The notes beneath the pieces are model-generated. The model made no database searches. It saw nothing but the letters and a program-made list of their open reading frames with translations, and had not been told where the DNA came from. Positions 28,723 through 36,721 of a DNA stretch of 64,000 nucleotides are shown here, in pieces. How positions within the stretch are numbered: the first letter of the stretch is position 1; every line of letters begins with the position of its first letter. The position numbers and the translations under genes were made by a program. The DNA is from Hydrogenophilus sp. (GTDB lineage Bacteria; Pseudomonadota; Gammaproteobacteria; Burkholderiales; Thiobacillaceae): positions 60,262 to 124,261 of the forward strand of contig DYFL01000001.1 in the NCBI GenBank assembly GCA_020725195.1. Reading direction: 5' to 3'.

Positions 28723-28938
28723 CTACAAGGCCGAGATGAATTCTTCGGGTGTTACGTCAGCTTGGCGGAGAACACCTGCCAACGTACCCGCTTTGACTTC
28801 GCTGTGCATCGGCACGACACAGCCTTTGGCACCGCGACGCATGATGACGTGGCTTCCGGACTGGCGAAGCTTCACGAACCCGAGCCGTTCCAACGCGCGC
28901 ACTATAGCGGCTCCCGAAACATGCGGCAGTTTAGGCAT
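28723..28938 (-). CDS. hicA: HicA mRNA interferase toxin
   Basis: 71 residues with the double-stranded-RNA-binding-like HicA fold. The catalytic histidine is in RQSGSHVIMRRG, followed by VVPMHSEVKAGTLAGVLRQA and EFISAL, matching the family throughout. HicA cleaves mRNA until blocked by HicB. Its start overlaps the end of the upstream hicB by 8 bases, so translation is coupled. GC content is lower than in neighbouring genes, consistent with acquisition by transfer. Confidence 0.9.
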   Translation of the reverse strand: MPKLPHVSGAAIVRALERLGFVKLRQSGSHVIMRRGAKGCVVPMHSEVKAGTLAGVLRQADVTPEEFISAL

Positions 28939-29137
28939 GTGCGGGAACGCTGAAAGTCGTTATCACCGGATGGCCCGGCACATGAATGGGGAACTCGGTC
29001 AAATATAGCGCGGTAGCCTCTTGAAGGTTGGCGATCGCCTCCTCAATGGTTTCACCTTGCGTAGTCGTTCCCGTCTCCGGATTCAAGGCAACATAGCCAC
29101 CTTCTTCGGCGGGGGTAAGTACTGCGGTTAATTCCAT
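28931..29137 (-). CDS. hicB: HicB antitoxin
   Basis: 68 residues. TPAEEGGYVALNPETGTTTQ, GETIEEAIANLQEATALYL and the terminal PGHPVITTFSVPAHA are the HicB partial RNase H-fold pattern. It lacks a long DNA-binding tail, as in short HicB proteins. It is the first gene of the leftward hicBA operon. An AGGAGCAAAGATC ribosome-site region precedes its ATG. Together with hicA it forms a complete type II toxin-antitoxin pair, 600 bases from the broken pair at 28136. Confidence 0.88.
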   Translation of the reverse strand: MELTAVLTPAEEGGYVALNPETGTTTQGETIEEAIANLQEATALYLTEFPIHVPGHPVITTFSVPAHA

Positions 29138-29214
29138 GATCTTTGCTCCTGCTGGAAAAGACTAATTGTCGTTCATTCCGTCGATTGTGGAGACATCATG
29201 GTTTGACATGAGGC

Positions 29215-29312
29215 GGCCTGCCTCCGGTGTTACCGTGGGTTGCGCGGAGCGGTTCCGCGCCGGGCCACAAGGTTGGCACGAGGGCACAACGCCGAATGGA
29301 AGGAGGCAGGCC
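29215..29312 (+). repeat. 11-base inverted repeat upstream of the IS110 remnant
   Basis: GGCCTGCCTCC (29215-29225) and GGAGGCAGGCC (29302-29312) are perfect complements bracketing 76 bases directly before the transposase ATG. In IS110 elements the non-coding left end carries the bridge RNA; this hairpin could be a remnant of that region, though I cannot confirm an RNA. Confidence 0.45.
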
Positions 29313-29660
29313 ATGACAAAGTCTAGCCCGCTTTACGTCGGCATGGACGTTCACAAGGATTCGGTCGACATCGCCCTGGCGGAAGACGGCGCGCGGGGCG
29401 AGGTGCGGCACTACGGCACCATCGGCGGCGGCGTGGCCGAGGTCGGCCGCGCGCCGAGGAAGATCGTCGCCGGCGGCAGCACGTTGCGCGTCGTCTACGA
29501 GGCCGGTCCCTGCGGCTACGCCCCGTATCGGCATCTGACCGCCAAGGGGATCGACTGCACCGTCGTTTCGCCCTCGCGCATCCCGAAGCGCGCCGGCGAG
29601 CGCGTGGAGCGGCTGGAGCAGATGCTGCGCGACGCCGTAACGGGCTGGCGCCTGTACCCG
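29313..29660 (+). pseudogene. IS110 family transposase remnant
   Basis: The N-terminal DEDD domain is recognisable: YVGMDVHKDSVDIALAEDG with first Asp D12, VVYEAGPCGYAPYRHL with the Glu at 63, and VVSPSRIPKRAGERV. After RAGERV the sequence jumps to ERLEQMLRDAVTGWRLYP, which in full-length members lies more than 100 residues later, so an internal deletion has removed the middle of the protein, including the remaining catalytic Asp residues (TDRRDA). The homology stops after RLYP at about 29660; the C-terminal Tnp_20 domain with its serine is gone. It abuts the 3' end of the sugar dehydrogenase gene. Confidence 0.8.
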
Positions 29661-29693
29661 CAGGGCACCGGGAACCGGACGGTCGCCCGGCCC

Positions 29694-30803
29694 CTACTGC
29701 GCCGCCTTCGTATACCGGATGCGGTACACCGCCCCGGCGTGGTCGTCGGAGACCAGCAGGGCGCCGTCGGGCGCGACCTGCACGTCGGCGGGCCGGCCCC
29801 AGACCGCCTCGCCCTGCAGCCAGCCCGTCGCAAAGTCTTCGTAGGCCACGGCCCGGTTGCCTTCCAGGCGCACCAGGCTGACCCGGTAGCCGATCTTCCT
29901 CGAGCGGTTCCAGGAGCCGTGCTCGGCGATGAAGACGGCGCCGCGGTAGGCGGGCGGGAACTGGGTGCCGGTGTAGAAGCGCATCCCGAGGGCGGCGACG
30001 TGGGGCCCCAGGTTCTGCACGGGCGGGGTGAACTCGGCGCAGCGCCGCTTGGCGCCGAAGTCCGGGTCGCGGATCGTGTCGCCGTGGCAGTAGGGGTAGC
30101 CGAAGTGCTGGCCGGGCCGCGCGAGACGGTTGAGCTCGTCGGGCGGGAGGTCGTCGCCCATCCAGTCGCGGCCGTTGTCGGTGAACCAGAGCTCGCGGGT
30201 CTGCGGGTGCCAGTCGAAGCCCACGCTGTTGCGCACGCCGCGCGCCACCACCTCGATGCGCCCGGTCTTCACGTCCAGCCGGGTGATGTTGGCGTAGCGC
30301 TCGGGGTCGGGCTCGCAGATGTTGCAGGGCGCGCCCACCGGCACGTAGAGGGCGCCGTCGGGGCCGAAGGCGATGAATTTCCAGCCGTGGTGCCGCTCCG
30401 TGGGGTAGCGGTCGGTGACGAGCTCGGGCCGGGGCGGGGCGTCGAGCCGGGACTCGATCTTGGGCAGGCGCCAGATGCGGCTCACGGCCGAGACGTAGAG
30501 GTCGCCGTCGCGGAAGGCGACCCCCACGGGCTCGAGCAGGCCCTCGGCCACCACCCGGGGCGTGCCGGCCCGGCCGTCCTGGAGCGGGATGGCGTAGACC
30601 TTGCCCTCGGCGCGGGTGCCCACGAAGAGGGTGCTGCGCCCCAGGGCCATGCCGCGGGCGCTGGGCACCCGGGCCAGGACCTCGATGGCGAAGCCGGGCG
30701 GCAGCCGGATCTGCGCCAGGGGCAGTGGCTCGGGGGGCTGGCCCTCGGCGCAGGCCGTGAGCGCCGTCAGGGCCAGGAGGAAGACAACGATGCGGGTGGG
30801 CAT
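29694..30803 (-). CDS. PQQ-dependent sugar dehydrogenase-like lipoprotein
   Basis: 369 residues. The lipobox LTAC near residue 18 predicts a lipoprotein, followed by a six-bladed beta-propeller of the glucose/sorbosone dehydrogenase family. Blade motifs include LLEPVGVAFRDGDLYVSAV, HHGWKFIAFGPDGALYVPVG, the conserved RNSVGFDWHP, LWFTDNGRDWMGDD, and IAEHGSWNRSRKIGYRV. Such enzymes oxidise sugars in the periplasm using PQQ, although many homologues have no proven activity. It stands alone, 3' to the IS110 remnant. Confidence 0.87.
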   Translation of the reverse strand: MPTRIVVFLLALTALTACAEGQPPEPLPLAQIRLPPGFAIEVLARVPSARGMALGRSTLFVGTRAEGKVYAIPLQDGRAGTPRVVAEGLLEPVGVAFRDGDLYVSAVSRIWRLPKIESRLDAPPRPELVTDRYPTERHHGWKFIAFGPDGALYVPVGAPCNICEPDPERYANITRLDVKTGRIEVVARGVRNSVGFDWHPQTRELWFTDNGRDWMGDDLPPDELNRLARPGQHFGYPYCHGDTIRDPDFGAKRRCAEFTPPVQNLGPHVAALGMRFYTGTQFPPAYRGAVFIAEHGSWNRSRKIGYRVSLVRLEGNRAVAYEDFATGWLQGEAVWGRPADVQVAPDGALLVSDDHAGAVYRIRYTKAAQ

Positions 30804-31305
30804 GGCCGGCTCCTTTCACGTCCCTCGCTGCGTTGAGGGGACTCTGAAACCCCCTCTCCCTCTGGGAGGGGGTTGGGGTGAGGGAGGTCGGTGCAGCGTT
30901 TGCCCCCTCACCCTGGCCCTCTCCCCCGCTCGCGGGGGAGAGGGGATTCCATTCAGCGCTTCCTGGATGTGTTGATTATGGGACAGAAGGCCGCCGGCGG
31001 CCGGGACGAGGGCCCGACCATGTCCTCCCCGGATTGCGCTTCGCTGCATCCGGGCTGCTTTCTGGCCTTATCCCATCCCCCACCCAACCTCCCCCTTGAA
31101 GGGGGAGGGGCCTTCCCCCGTGCGGGGGCCGATCCCTCCCTCCCCTTCAAGGGGAGCACCGTGAAGGGCATAAAGGCAGGGGTGGGGATGGGGTGTCCTG
31201 TGCCTCGCGCAACCCATTCCCCTCCCGGCCCTGGAAGGGGGAGGTGGCCAGCCTCGTAGCCGGATGCAGGCCGGGAGGCCGCAATCCGGGCTCAGTCCTC
31301 AGTCC
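30804..31305. repeat. Repeat-filled intergenic region
   Basis: About 500 bases between divergently oriented sequences with no gene I can support. It contains CCCCCTCTCCCTCTGGGAGG (30851-30870) and the CCCTCTCCCCCGCTCGCGGG palindrome with GGAGAGGGG (family D, to about 30945). It also has CCCCGGATTGCGCTTCGCTG and CATCCGGGCTGC (family C, about 31026-31060), CCTCCCCCTTGAAGGGGGAG (about 31090-31110), a second CCCTTCAAGGGGAG, and CGTAGCCGGATGCAGGCCGG with CAATCCGGGCT (to 31291). Short open frames here are translations of these repeats. Confidence 0.6.
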
Positions 31306-31944
31306 TCAGGCGTCGTCGCCCACGAAGGGGTTGCTCTCCCGCTCCGCGCCGAAGGTGGACATCGCCCCGTGCCCGGGCACGAAGCGCACGTCGTCGCCCA
31401 GGGGCCAGAGCTTGCCGCGGATGGAGCGGACGAGGCTCTGGTAGTCGCCGCGCGGGAGGTCGGTGCGGCCGATGGAGCCGTGGAAGAGCACGTCGCCGAC
31501 GAAGGCCACGCGCGTGGCGGGTTCGAAGAACACGATGTGGCCCGGGGTGTGGCCGGGGCAGTGCAGCACCTCGAGCGCGACCTCGCCGAAGCCGATGCGG
31601 TCGCCCTCTTCGAGCCAGCGGTCCGGGGCGTAGGGCTCGGCGTGGGGGAAGCCCCACATCGCGCTCTGCTGCGGCAGGGCCTCGAGCAGGAAGGCGTCCT
31701 CCCGCTGCGGGCCCTCGACGGGCAGGCCGAGCCGCGCGGCGAGCACGCCCGCCGCGCCGGCGTGGTCGATATGGCCGTGGGTGAGCAGCAGCCTCTCCAG
31801 CACCACGCCGTGGCGCTCCACCGCGGCGAGGAGTTTGTCGATGTCACCGCCCGGGTCGATGAGGGCGCCGCGGCCGGTGGCCTCGCACCAGACGAGCGAG
31901 CAGTTCTGCTGGAAGGCCGTGACCGGGATGACGGTATAGTTCAT
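31306..31944 (-). CDS. MBL-fold hydrolase (glyoxalase II-like, YcbL type)
   Basis: 212-residue metallo-beta-lactamase-fold hydrolase. Metal ligands are visible in LTHGHIDHAGAAG (HxHxDH), HCPGHTPGHIVFF, the Asp of VAFVGDVLFHGSIGRTDLPR and the His of FVPGHGAMSTFGAE. The GSIGRTDLP loop is typical of YcbL/type II glyoxalase-like enzymes, which hydrolyse glutathione or related thioesters. The length matches YcbL rather than the longer GloB. It is monocistronic, with repeats on both sides. Confidence 0.88.
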   Translation of the reverse strand: MNYTVIPVTAFQQNCSLVWCEATGRGALIDPGGDIDKLLAAVERHGVVLERLLLTHGHIDHAGAAGVLAARLGLPVEGPQREDAFLLEALPQQSAMWGFPHAEPYAPDRWLEEGDRIGFGEVALEVLHCPGHTPGHIVFFEPATRVAFVGDVLFHGSIGRTDLPRGDYQSLVRSIRGKLWPLGDDVRFVPGHGAMSTFGAERESNPFVGDDA

Positions 31945-32046
31945 GCGGCGAGTATATCCGGGCGCGAGCGATGATCGGGCCGGGCCTCCTGTGCTGGTGG
32001 GGTGGAGCGGGGCGACGGCGAGGCCGAGGCCGAGGCCGGGCGCCTC

Positions 32047-32153
32047 TTGGAGCGGCTACCCCCCATCCCGGGACAAGGGCCGCGATTATCCGGAAACGAC
32101 AAGGACTTCGCGGCTGCCCCACGGGATACACCTTCGGATAAAGCCGCTCCTAC
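32047..32153 (+). repeat. Composite family A repeat (copy 6)
   Basis: TTGGAGCGGCTACCCCCCAT then CCCGGGACAAGGGCCGCGAT resembles the 21681 and 28454 elements. The right part, GCGGCTGCCCCACGGGATAC then ACCTTCGGATAAAGCCGCTC CTAC, is the complement of the tex insert. It is thus a joined copy of two subtypes, lying between the MBL hydrolase and the SYLF gene. Confidence 0.7.
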
Positions 32154-32181
32154 AACAGGCTGCCTTCCGCGACAACTTGGC

Positions 32182-32865
32182 TCAGCGCTTGGCCGTGGCC
32201 TTGGCGACCGCCTCCACGAGCTTCCTGCCTGCCTCGGGCGCGCCGGCCTTGCCCTCCAGGACCTCCGTCGGGCGCACGGCGCGGCCGTAGAAGGCCTCGT
32301 TGGCGTCGTGGTCGATGTCGAGCTTGGAGCCCTCCAGGGAGACGCCGGCGAAGAGCCCGCGCGAGCGCGAATAGGACAGGATCTCCGCCTTGAGCTCGGC
32401 ATCGGTGGCGGCCTCGCCGCGGCGGCCCACCGGGCCGGCGGCCACGGCCGCGTCCGCCCCCAGGGTGAAGGTGCCCTTGACGATGCCCTCGACCGAGCGC
32501 GGGGTCTTGAACACCAGCACCACGTCGGCGGACTGCGCCCCGATCTGGAAGCCCAGGCTGCCGGCGGCGAGGCGGATGAAGAGCGGCTGGCTCCACTGCC
32601 CCTTCTCGTCGCGCACGGTCAGCACGCCCTTGCCGTAGCTGCCGCCGATCACGAAGCCGGCCTTGATGACGCCGGGGATCAACGCCAGGCCGTGGGCGCT
32701 GGTGAGCAGGCGCGTCGGGATGCCCTGCTCGGGGATCCGGGTGATCCTCTCCAGCACCTCCACCGAGACGTCGATCTTCTCCGCCAGCTCCACCGGCGCG
32801 GCCTGGGCGGCGCCGAAGGCCAGGGCGAGGCCCAGCCCGGCCAGCCGGTTCATCAGTGCGTTCAT
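32182..32865 (-). CDS. Secreted SYLF-domain (Ysc84-like) protein
   Basis: 227 residues with a signal peptide (MNALMNRLAGLGLALAFGAA). The SYLF domain follows: GLALIPGVIKAGFVIGGSYG, KGVLTVRD, SLGFQIGAQSADVVLVFKTP, and GADAAVAAGPVGR. Bacterial SYLF proteins are periplasmic or outer-membrane associated and proposed to bind lipids; no enzymatic role is known. It lies downstream of the ene-reductase gene on the same strand, 89 bases apart. That gap holds a TCATCTGCGGATT piece of family B and a GCCGCCCTCCGGGCGGC hairpin. Confidence 0.85.
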   Translation of the reverse strand: MNALMNRLAGLGLALAFGAAQAAPVELAEKIDVSVEVLERITRIPEQGIPTRLLTSAHGLALIPGVIKAGFVIGGSYGKGVLTVRDEKGQWSQPLFIRLAAGSLGFQIGAQSADVVLVFKTPRSVEGIVKGTFTLGADAAVAAGPVGRRGEAATDAELKAEILSYSRSRGLFAGVSLEGSKLDIDHDANEAFYGRAVRPTEVLEGKAGAPEAGRKLVEAVAKATAKR

Positions 32866-32954
32866 GGTCTGCTCCTTGCCAACTGGAAAAAGCCGTCATC
32901 TGCGGATTGCAGGTCTTTCTGCCGCCCTCCGGGCGGCCGTTCCAGACTTTCAGC

Positions 32955-34037
32955 TTAGGCCAGGAAGGGATAGTCGGTGTAGCCGCGCTCGTCGCCGCCG
33001 TAGAAGGTGGCCGGGTCGGGGGTGTTGAGCGGGGCGTCCCGCCGGAAGCGCTCCGCCAGGTCCGGGTTGGCGAGGTAGAGCACGCCGAAGGCGACGAGGT
33101 CCGCCTCGCCGGCGGCCAGGGCGGCATTCGCCCGGGCCTTGTCGTAGCCGTGGTTGGTCATGTAGACGCCCTTCCAGATCGCCTTGAGCTTCCTCGGGTC
33201 GAAGGCGGGGCCGGCCGCGCCGGGGGCGTCGCGGCCCATCTCGGTGACGTGCAGGTAGGCGAGGGCGTAGCGGTTGAGCAGCCCCACCACCCGGCTGAAG
33301 GTGCCCTCCGGGTCCGAGTCGCGCATGTCGTTGAAGGGATTGAGGGGCGAGAGGCGCACCCCGACCCGGGCCGCGCCCCACACCCCGCACACCGCCTCCA
33401 ACACCTCCATGAGCAGCCGCGCCCGGTGCTTCACGGCCCCGCCGTAGGCATCGCTGCGCCGGTTGCTGCCGTCGCGCAGGAACGCGTCCAGGAGGTAGCC
33501 GTTGGCCGCGTGCACCTCGACGCCGTCGAAGCCCGCGGCGAGCGCGTTCTTGGCCGCCACCCGGTAGGCCTCGACGACCGCGGGCAGCTCCGCCGTCTCC
33601 AGGGCCCGCGGGGTGACGTAGGGCTGCAGGCCCTCGTAGGTCATCGCCTCGCCTTCGGGCCTCACCGCGGAGGGGGCCACCGGCAGGGCGCCGCCCGGCT
33701 GCAGCGACGGATGCGAGATGCGGCCCACGTGCCAGAGCTGGCAGAAGATGCGCCCGCCCGCGGCGTGCACCGCCTGGGTGACGGGCGCCCAGCCGCCGAC
33801 CTGGGCGCCGTTCCAGATGCCGGGCGTCAGGGGATAGCCCACGCCCTCGGGGGCGATGCAGGTGGCCTCGGTGATGACGAGCCCTGCGCCCGCGCGCTGC
33901 CTGTAGTACTCCACCATCATCCCGGTGGGCACGCCGTCGCGGCCCGCACGGTTGCGGGTCAGCGGCGCCATGACCAGGCGGTTGTGCAGCACGTGGGGAC
34001 CCAGCTGCAGGGGGGTGAAAAGGTCTATGGTCGGCAT
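32955..34037 (-). CDS. Alkene reductase (Old Yellow Enzyme family)
   Basis: 360-residue FMN-dependent (beta/alpha)8 enzyme of the NemA/OYE type, reducing activated C=C bonds or nitro compounds with NAD(P)H. Seen are LFTPLQLGPHVLHNRLVMAP LTRNRA, the FMN segment TEATCIAPEGVGYPLTPGIW, CQLWHVGRISH, GFDGVEVHAANGYLLDAFLR with the substrate His-x-x-Asn pair, DGSNRRSDAYGG, and the C-terminal YGGDERGYTDYP. The ATG at 34037 matches the family start; the frame remains open to 34196 without homology. It may protect against electrophiles. Confidence 0.93.
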   Translation of the reverse strand: MPTIDLFTPLQLGPHVLHNRLVMAPLTRNRAGRDGVPTGMMVEYYRQRAGAGLVITEATCIAPEGVGYPLTPGIWNGAQVGGWAPVTQAVHAAGGRIFCQLWHVGRISHPSLQPGGALPVAPSAVRPEGEAMTYEGLQPYVTPRALETAELPAVVEAYRVAAKNALAAGFDGVEVHAANGYLLDAFLRDGSNRRSDAYGGAVKHRARLLMEVLEAVCGVWGAARVGVRLSPLNPFNDMRDSDPEGTFSRVVGLLNRYALAYLHVTEMGRDAPGAAGPAFDPRKLKAIWKGVYMTNHGYDKARANAALAAGEADLVAFGVLYLANPDLAERFRRDAPLNTPDPATFYGGDERGYTDYPFLA

Positions 34038-34122
34038 GTCGTGCTCCTGGGTCGATGTCGGTTTTTGGAGTGGAAGGCTATCAGGTCCGGGTATTGTCGC
34101 CGACCCGTGGCGCGGCGGCGGC

Positions 34123-35241
34123 TCAGGCGATCTCCAGTTCGGCCTCCAGGGCCTCCGCGAGGGCCTCCGCCACGCCCCTGAGCGAGCCGCCCGCATGGAA
34201 GGCCGCCCACTGCCGCCGGTAGCCTGGGCCTTCCCGGGCGAGGCGCAGCACGGTCTGCATCTGCGCCTGCTGGCCCAGCGCCGCGGCCACGGGGGCGAGG
34301 GCTGCGGCCAGGGCCTCGAACACCTCCGCCAGGGGGCGTGTCCCGCCCGCCTCGTCGACGATCAGCCGCGCCTCCATGCCCAGCCGGGTGGCCTCGAAGC
34401 GGTTTTGCCGCTCCGGCCAGGCGTGCATGGGCCGCAAGGGCGGCTCGGCCTCCCCTCTCAGGTAGAACACCAGGGCGCGGACGAAGCCGCACAGGGCCAC
34501 GGCCTCGCGCACCGTGGGCTGGGCGTCCATCACCCGCACCTCCAGGGTGCCCAGGTCCGGCCGCGGGCGGATGTCCCAGTGCAGGTTGCGCATCGTGGAG
34601 ACGATGCCGGCCCGCCGGAAGGCCTCGTAGAGCCGCTGGAAATGGGCCCAGTCCCCGAAGGCCGGGGGGCTGCCGTAGTTGCGGCTCGCGGCGAGCATGC
34701 GGTGGCGGTAGGCGGCGAAGCCCGTGTCGTAGCCGCCCCAGAAGGGCGAATTGGCCGACAGGGCGATGAGCACGGGCAGGCAGGGCCTGAGCCGGGTCAT
34801 GAGCGCGATGGCCTCCTCGCCGGAGGCCATGCCCAGGTGGACGTGGGTGGCGAAGGTGATCTGGCTGTGGGCCAGCAGCCCGCCCACCTCCTCCAGCCGC
34901 TGGTAGCGGGGCAGGGGGGTGAGCGGGGCCAGGCGCTCGCTGAAGGGATGGGTGCCGACGCCCGCCAGCCGCAGCCCCAGGGTGCGGCCGCGTTCGATCA
35001 GCGCGGCCACCCGCCGCCCGAGCTCGGCCTCCAGGCCGGCCAGGTCGTAGTGCACGCTGCTGGTGGCCTCCACCGTGTTCTGGATGAACTCGGGCTTGAC
35101 GTGCGGCTCGTCGGGAAAGAGCTCCAGCAGCGGCATGACCCGGTCCGCGAGGTCCAGGCCGAGGGCGTCCAGGAGCGGGTATTCCAGCTCCACGCCGATG
35201 GAGTAGGGGTCGCCGGGCTTGAAGTCCACGATGTCTCGCAA
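34123..35241 (-). CDS. YbdK-type carboxylate-amine ligase
   Basis: 372 residues of the GCS2/YbdK family, a weak glutamate-cysteine ligase in vitro. The ATP-grasp-like fold shows IGVELEYPLLD at about 15, FIQNTVEATSS, GTHPFSERL, THVHLGMASGEEAI, ALSANSPFWGGYDTG and GTLEVRVMDAQPT, all family hallmarks. Its true substrate is not established; glutathione-like thiols are possible, which would fit the glyoxalase-like and ene-reductase neighbours. It lies 85 bases upstream of the alkene reductase on the same strand. Confidence 0.9.
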   Translation of the reverse strand: MRDIVDFKPGDPYSIGVELEYPLLDALGLDLADRVMPLLELFPDEPHVKPEFIQNTVEATSSVHYDLAGLEAELGRRVAALIERGRTLGLRLAGVGTHPFSERLAPLTPLPRYQRLEEVGGLLAHSQITFATHVHLGMASGEEAIALMTRLRPCLPVLIALSANSPFWGGYDTGFAAYRHRMLAASRNYGSPPAFGDWAHFQRLYEAFRRAGIVSTMRNLHWDIRPRPDLGTLEVRVMDAQPTVREAVALCGFVRALVFYLRGEAEPPLRPMHAWPERQNRFEATRLGMEARLIVDEAGGTRPLAEVFEALAAALAPVAAALGQQAQMQTVLRLAREGPGYRRQWAAFHAGGSLRGVAEALAEALEAELEIA

Positions 35242-35301
35242 CTCCTCCAGTGCAATGCTTCATTCCGTTCGGAACCTATGTGCGGCGTCTGGTCGCTGGC
35301 C

Positions 35302-35420
35302 CCTCCCCCTTCAAGGGGGAGGCTGGGAGGGGGATGGGGCGGCATTGATCGTGAATCGTCGCCTGGGAGTCAACCCCATCCCCACCCTCCCCCTCCCCCT
35401 CCCCTTGAAGGGGAGGGGAT
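35302..35420 (+). repeat. Family D palindromic repeats
   Basis: CCCCTCCCCCTTCAAGGGGG with AGGCTGGGAGGGGGATGGGG, then CCCCATCCCCACCCTCCCCC and CCCCTTGAAGGGGAGGGG. The two blocks are rough complements of each other and resemble the repeats at 31070-31165. They fill the gap between the YbdK-like and M20 peptidase genes. Confidence 0.6.
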
Positions 35421-35430
35421 GTTCCGTTGA

Positions 35431-36612
35431 TTACGAAGTACTGCGCGGGCGGCCGAGTTCCCGCACCGCCTCGCGGGCCACCGCCTCGAACCAGGCCGCG
35501 CCCACCTTGAGCACGGCCTCGTCGATGTCGAAGGCGGGGCTGTGCAGGGGGATGTACTGCTCGCCGCTGCGCGCCCCGAGGCGCACGTAGCAGCCGGGGA
35601 TCCGCTCCAGGTAGTAGGCGAAGTCCTCGGAGCCCAGGCTCGGGTAGTCCATGGGTACCACGCCCGCCTCGCCCACCACGGCGCGGGCGGCCTGTCCGGC
35701 GATGCGGGTCTCGCGCGCCGTGTTGATCACGGGCGGGTAGCCCTCGCTGAGGCTCACCTCGATGCGCGCCCCGTGCAGCTCGGCGATGCCGCGGGCGATG
35801 CGCTGCAGGCCCTGGTGCACCTGCTCCCGGCAGGGCGCCCAGGTGGAGCGTATGGTGCCCTCCAGCAGCGCCTCCTCGGCGATGACGTTGGCGGCGGTGC
35901 CCGCCTGCACCCGGCCGATGGTGACCACCGTGGGGTGCACCGGGTTGATCTGGCGCGAGACCAGGGTCTGCAGCGCCGTGATCAGGAGGCCCGCGATCAC
36001 CACCGCGTCGATGGCCTCGTGCGGCCGCGCCCCGTGGCCGCCCTTGCCCGTCACCCGGATCTCGAAGCGGTCCGACTGGGCGGTGATCACCCCCTCGCCC
36101 AGCATGATCTCGCCGGTGCGGTAGTGGTGGGTGACGTGGCTGCCGAAGATGGCGTCCGCGCCGTCGAGCAGCCCCGAGGCGAGCACCACCCGGGCGCCGC
36201 CGCCGCGCTCCTCGGCGGGCTGGAAGACGAAGAGCACCCGGCCCGGCGGCGGGTCCGCCTTGAGCAGGGCCGCGGCCCCCAGCAGCATGGCCACATGGGC
36301 GTCGTGGCCGCAGGCGTGCACCTTGCCCGGCACCTTCGAGGCGAAGGGCAGCCCCGTGGTCTCCGTGCCCGGCAGGGCGTCCATGTCCGCGCGCAGGGCG
36401 ATGGTGGGGCCGAACTTGCCGGCCTCCAGCCTGCCCACCACGCCGTGGCCCTTGCCGCCGTAGTCGTAGGGGATGGCGAGCCGGTCGAGCTCGGCCATGA
36501 TCAGCCGGGCCGTCTCCACCTCCTCGAAGGCGAGTTCGGGCTGCTGGTGGATGGCGCGGCGCAGCTCCAGCATGCGGGGGAAGACGGCTTCGGAGCGCAG
36601 CGGGGGTTCCAT
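35431..36612 (-). CDS. M20 family amidohydrolase
   Basis: 393 residues, hippurate hydrolase/IAA-amino-acid hydrolase type. Metal ligands and catalytic residues: KVHACGHDAHVAMLLGAA, FVFQPAEERGGGARVVL with the Glu pair, IFGSHVTHHYRTGEIML, and the C-terminal LGSEDFAYYLERIPGCYVRLG. A dimerisation domain (about 180-290) starts with FEIRVTGKGGHGARPHEAID. It removes acyl groups from N-acyl amino acids; the precise substrate is unknown. The ATG at 36612 gives a normal N-terminus. It diverges from the thioredoxin-HEAT gene. Confidence 0.92.
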   Translation of the reverse strand: MEPPLRSEAVFPRMLELRRAIHQQPELAFEEVETARLIMAELDRLAIPYDYGGKGHGVVGRLEAGKFGPTIALRADMDALPGTETTGLPFASKVPGKVHACGHDAHVAMLLGAAALLKADPPPGRVLFVFQPAEERGGGARVVLASGLLDGADAIFGSHVTHHYRTGEIMLGEGVITAQSDRFEIRVTGKGGHGARPHEAIDAVVIAGLLITALQTLVSRQINPVHPTVVTIGRVQAGTAANVIAEEALLEGTIRSTWAPCREQVHQGLQRIARGIAELHGARIEVSLSEGYPPVINTARETRIAGQAARAVVGEAGVVPMDYPSLGSEDFAYYLERIPGCYVRLGARSGEQYIPLHSPAFDIDEAVLKVGAAWFEAVAREAVRELGRPRSTS

Positions 36613-36721
36613 GGGCCCTCCTTCAGTCCAGATGCTCTCATTCTAGAGGCTGGCGTCCGGATTGGCCGGCGGCGTGGGCGCTCCGGTATCATCCCCTGGT
36701 CTGTCATCGACCGCTCGGCCC

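Noticed and set aside
28135..29660. A mobile genomic island around the hic modules and IS110 remnant
   Set aside because: No integrase, attachment-site repeat or tRNA gene was seen; the region is better explained by repeats and decay.
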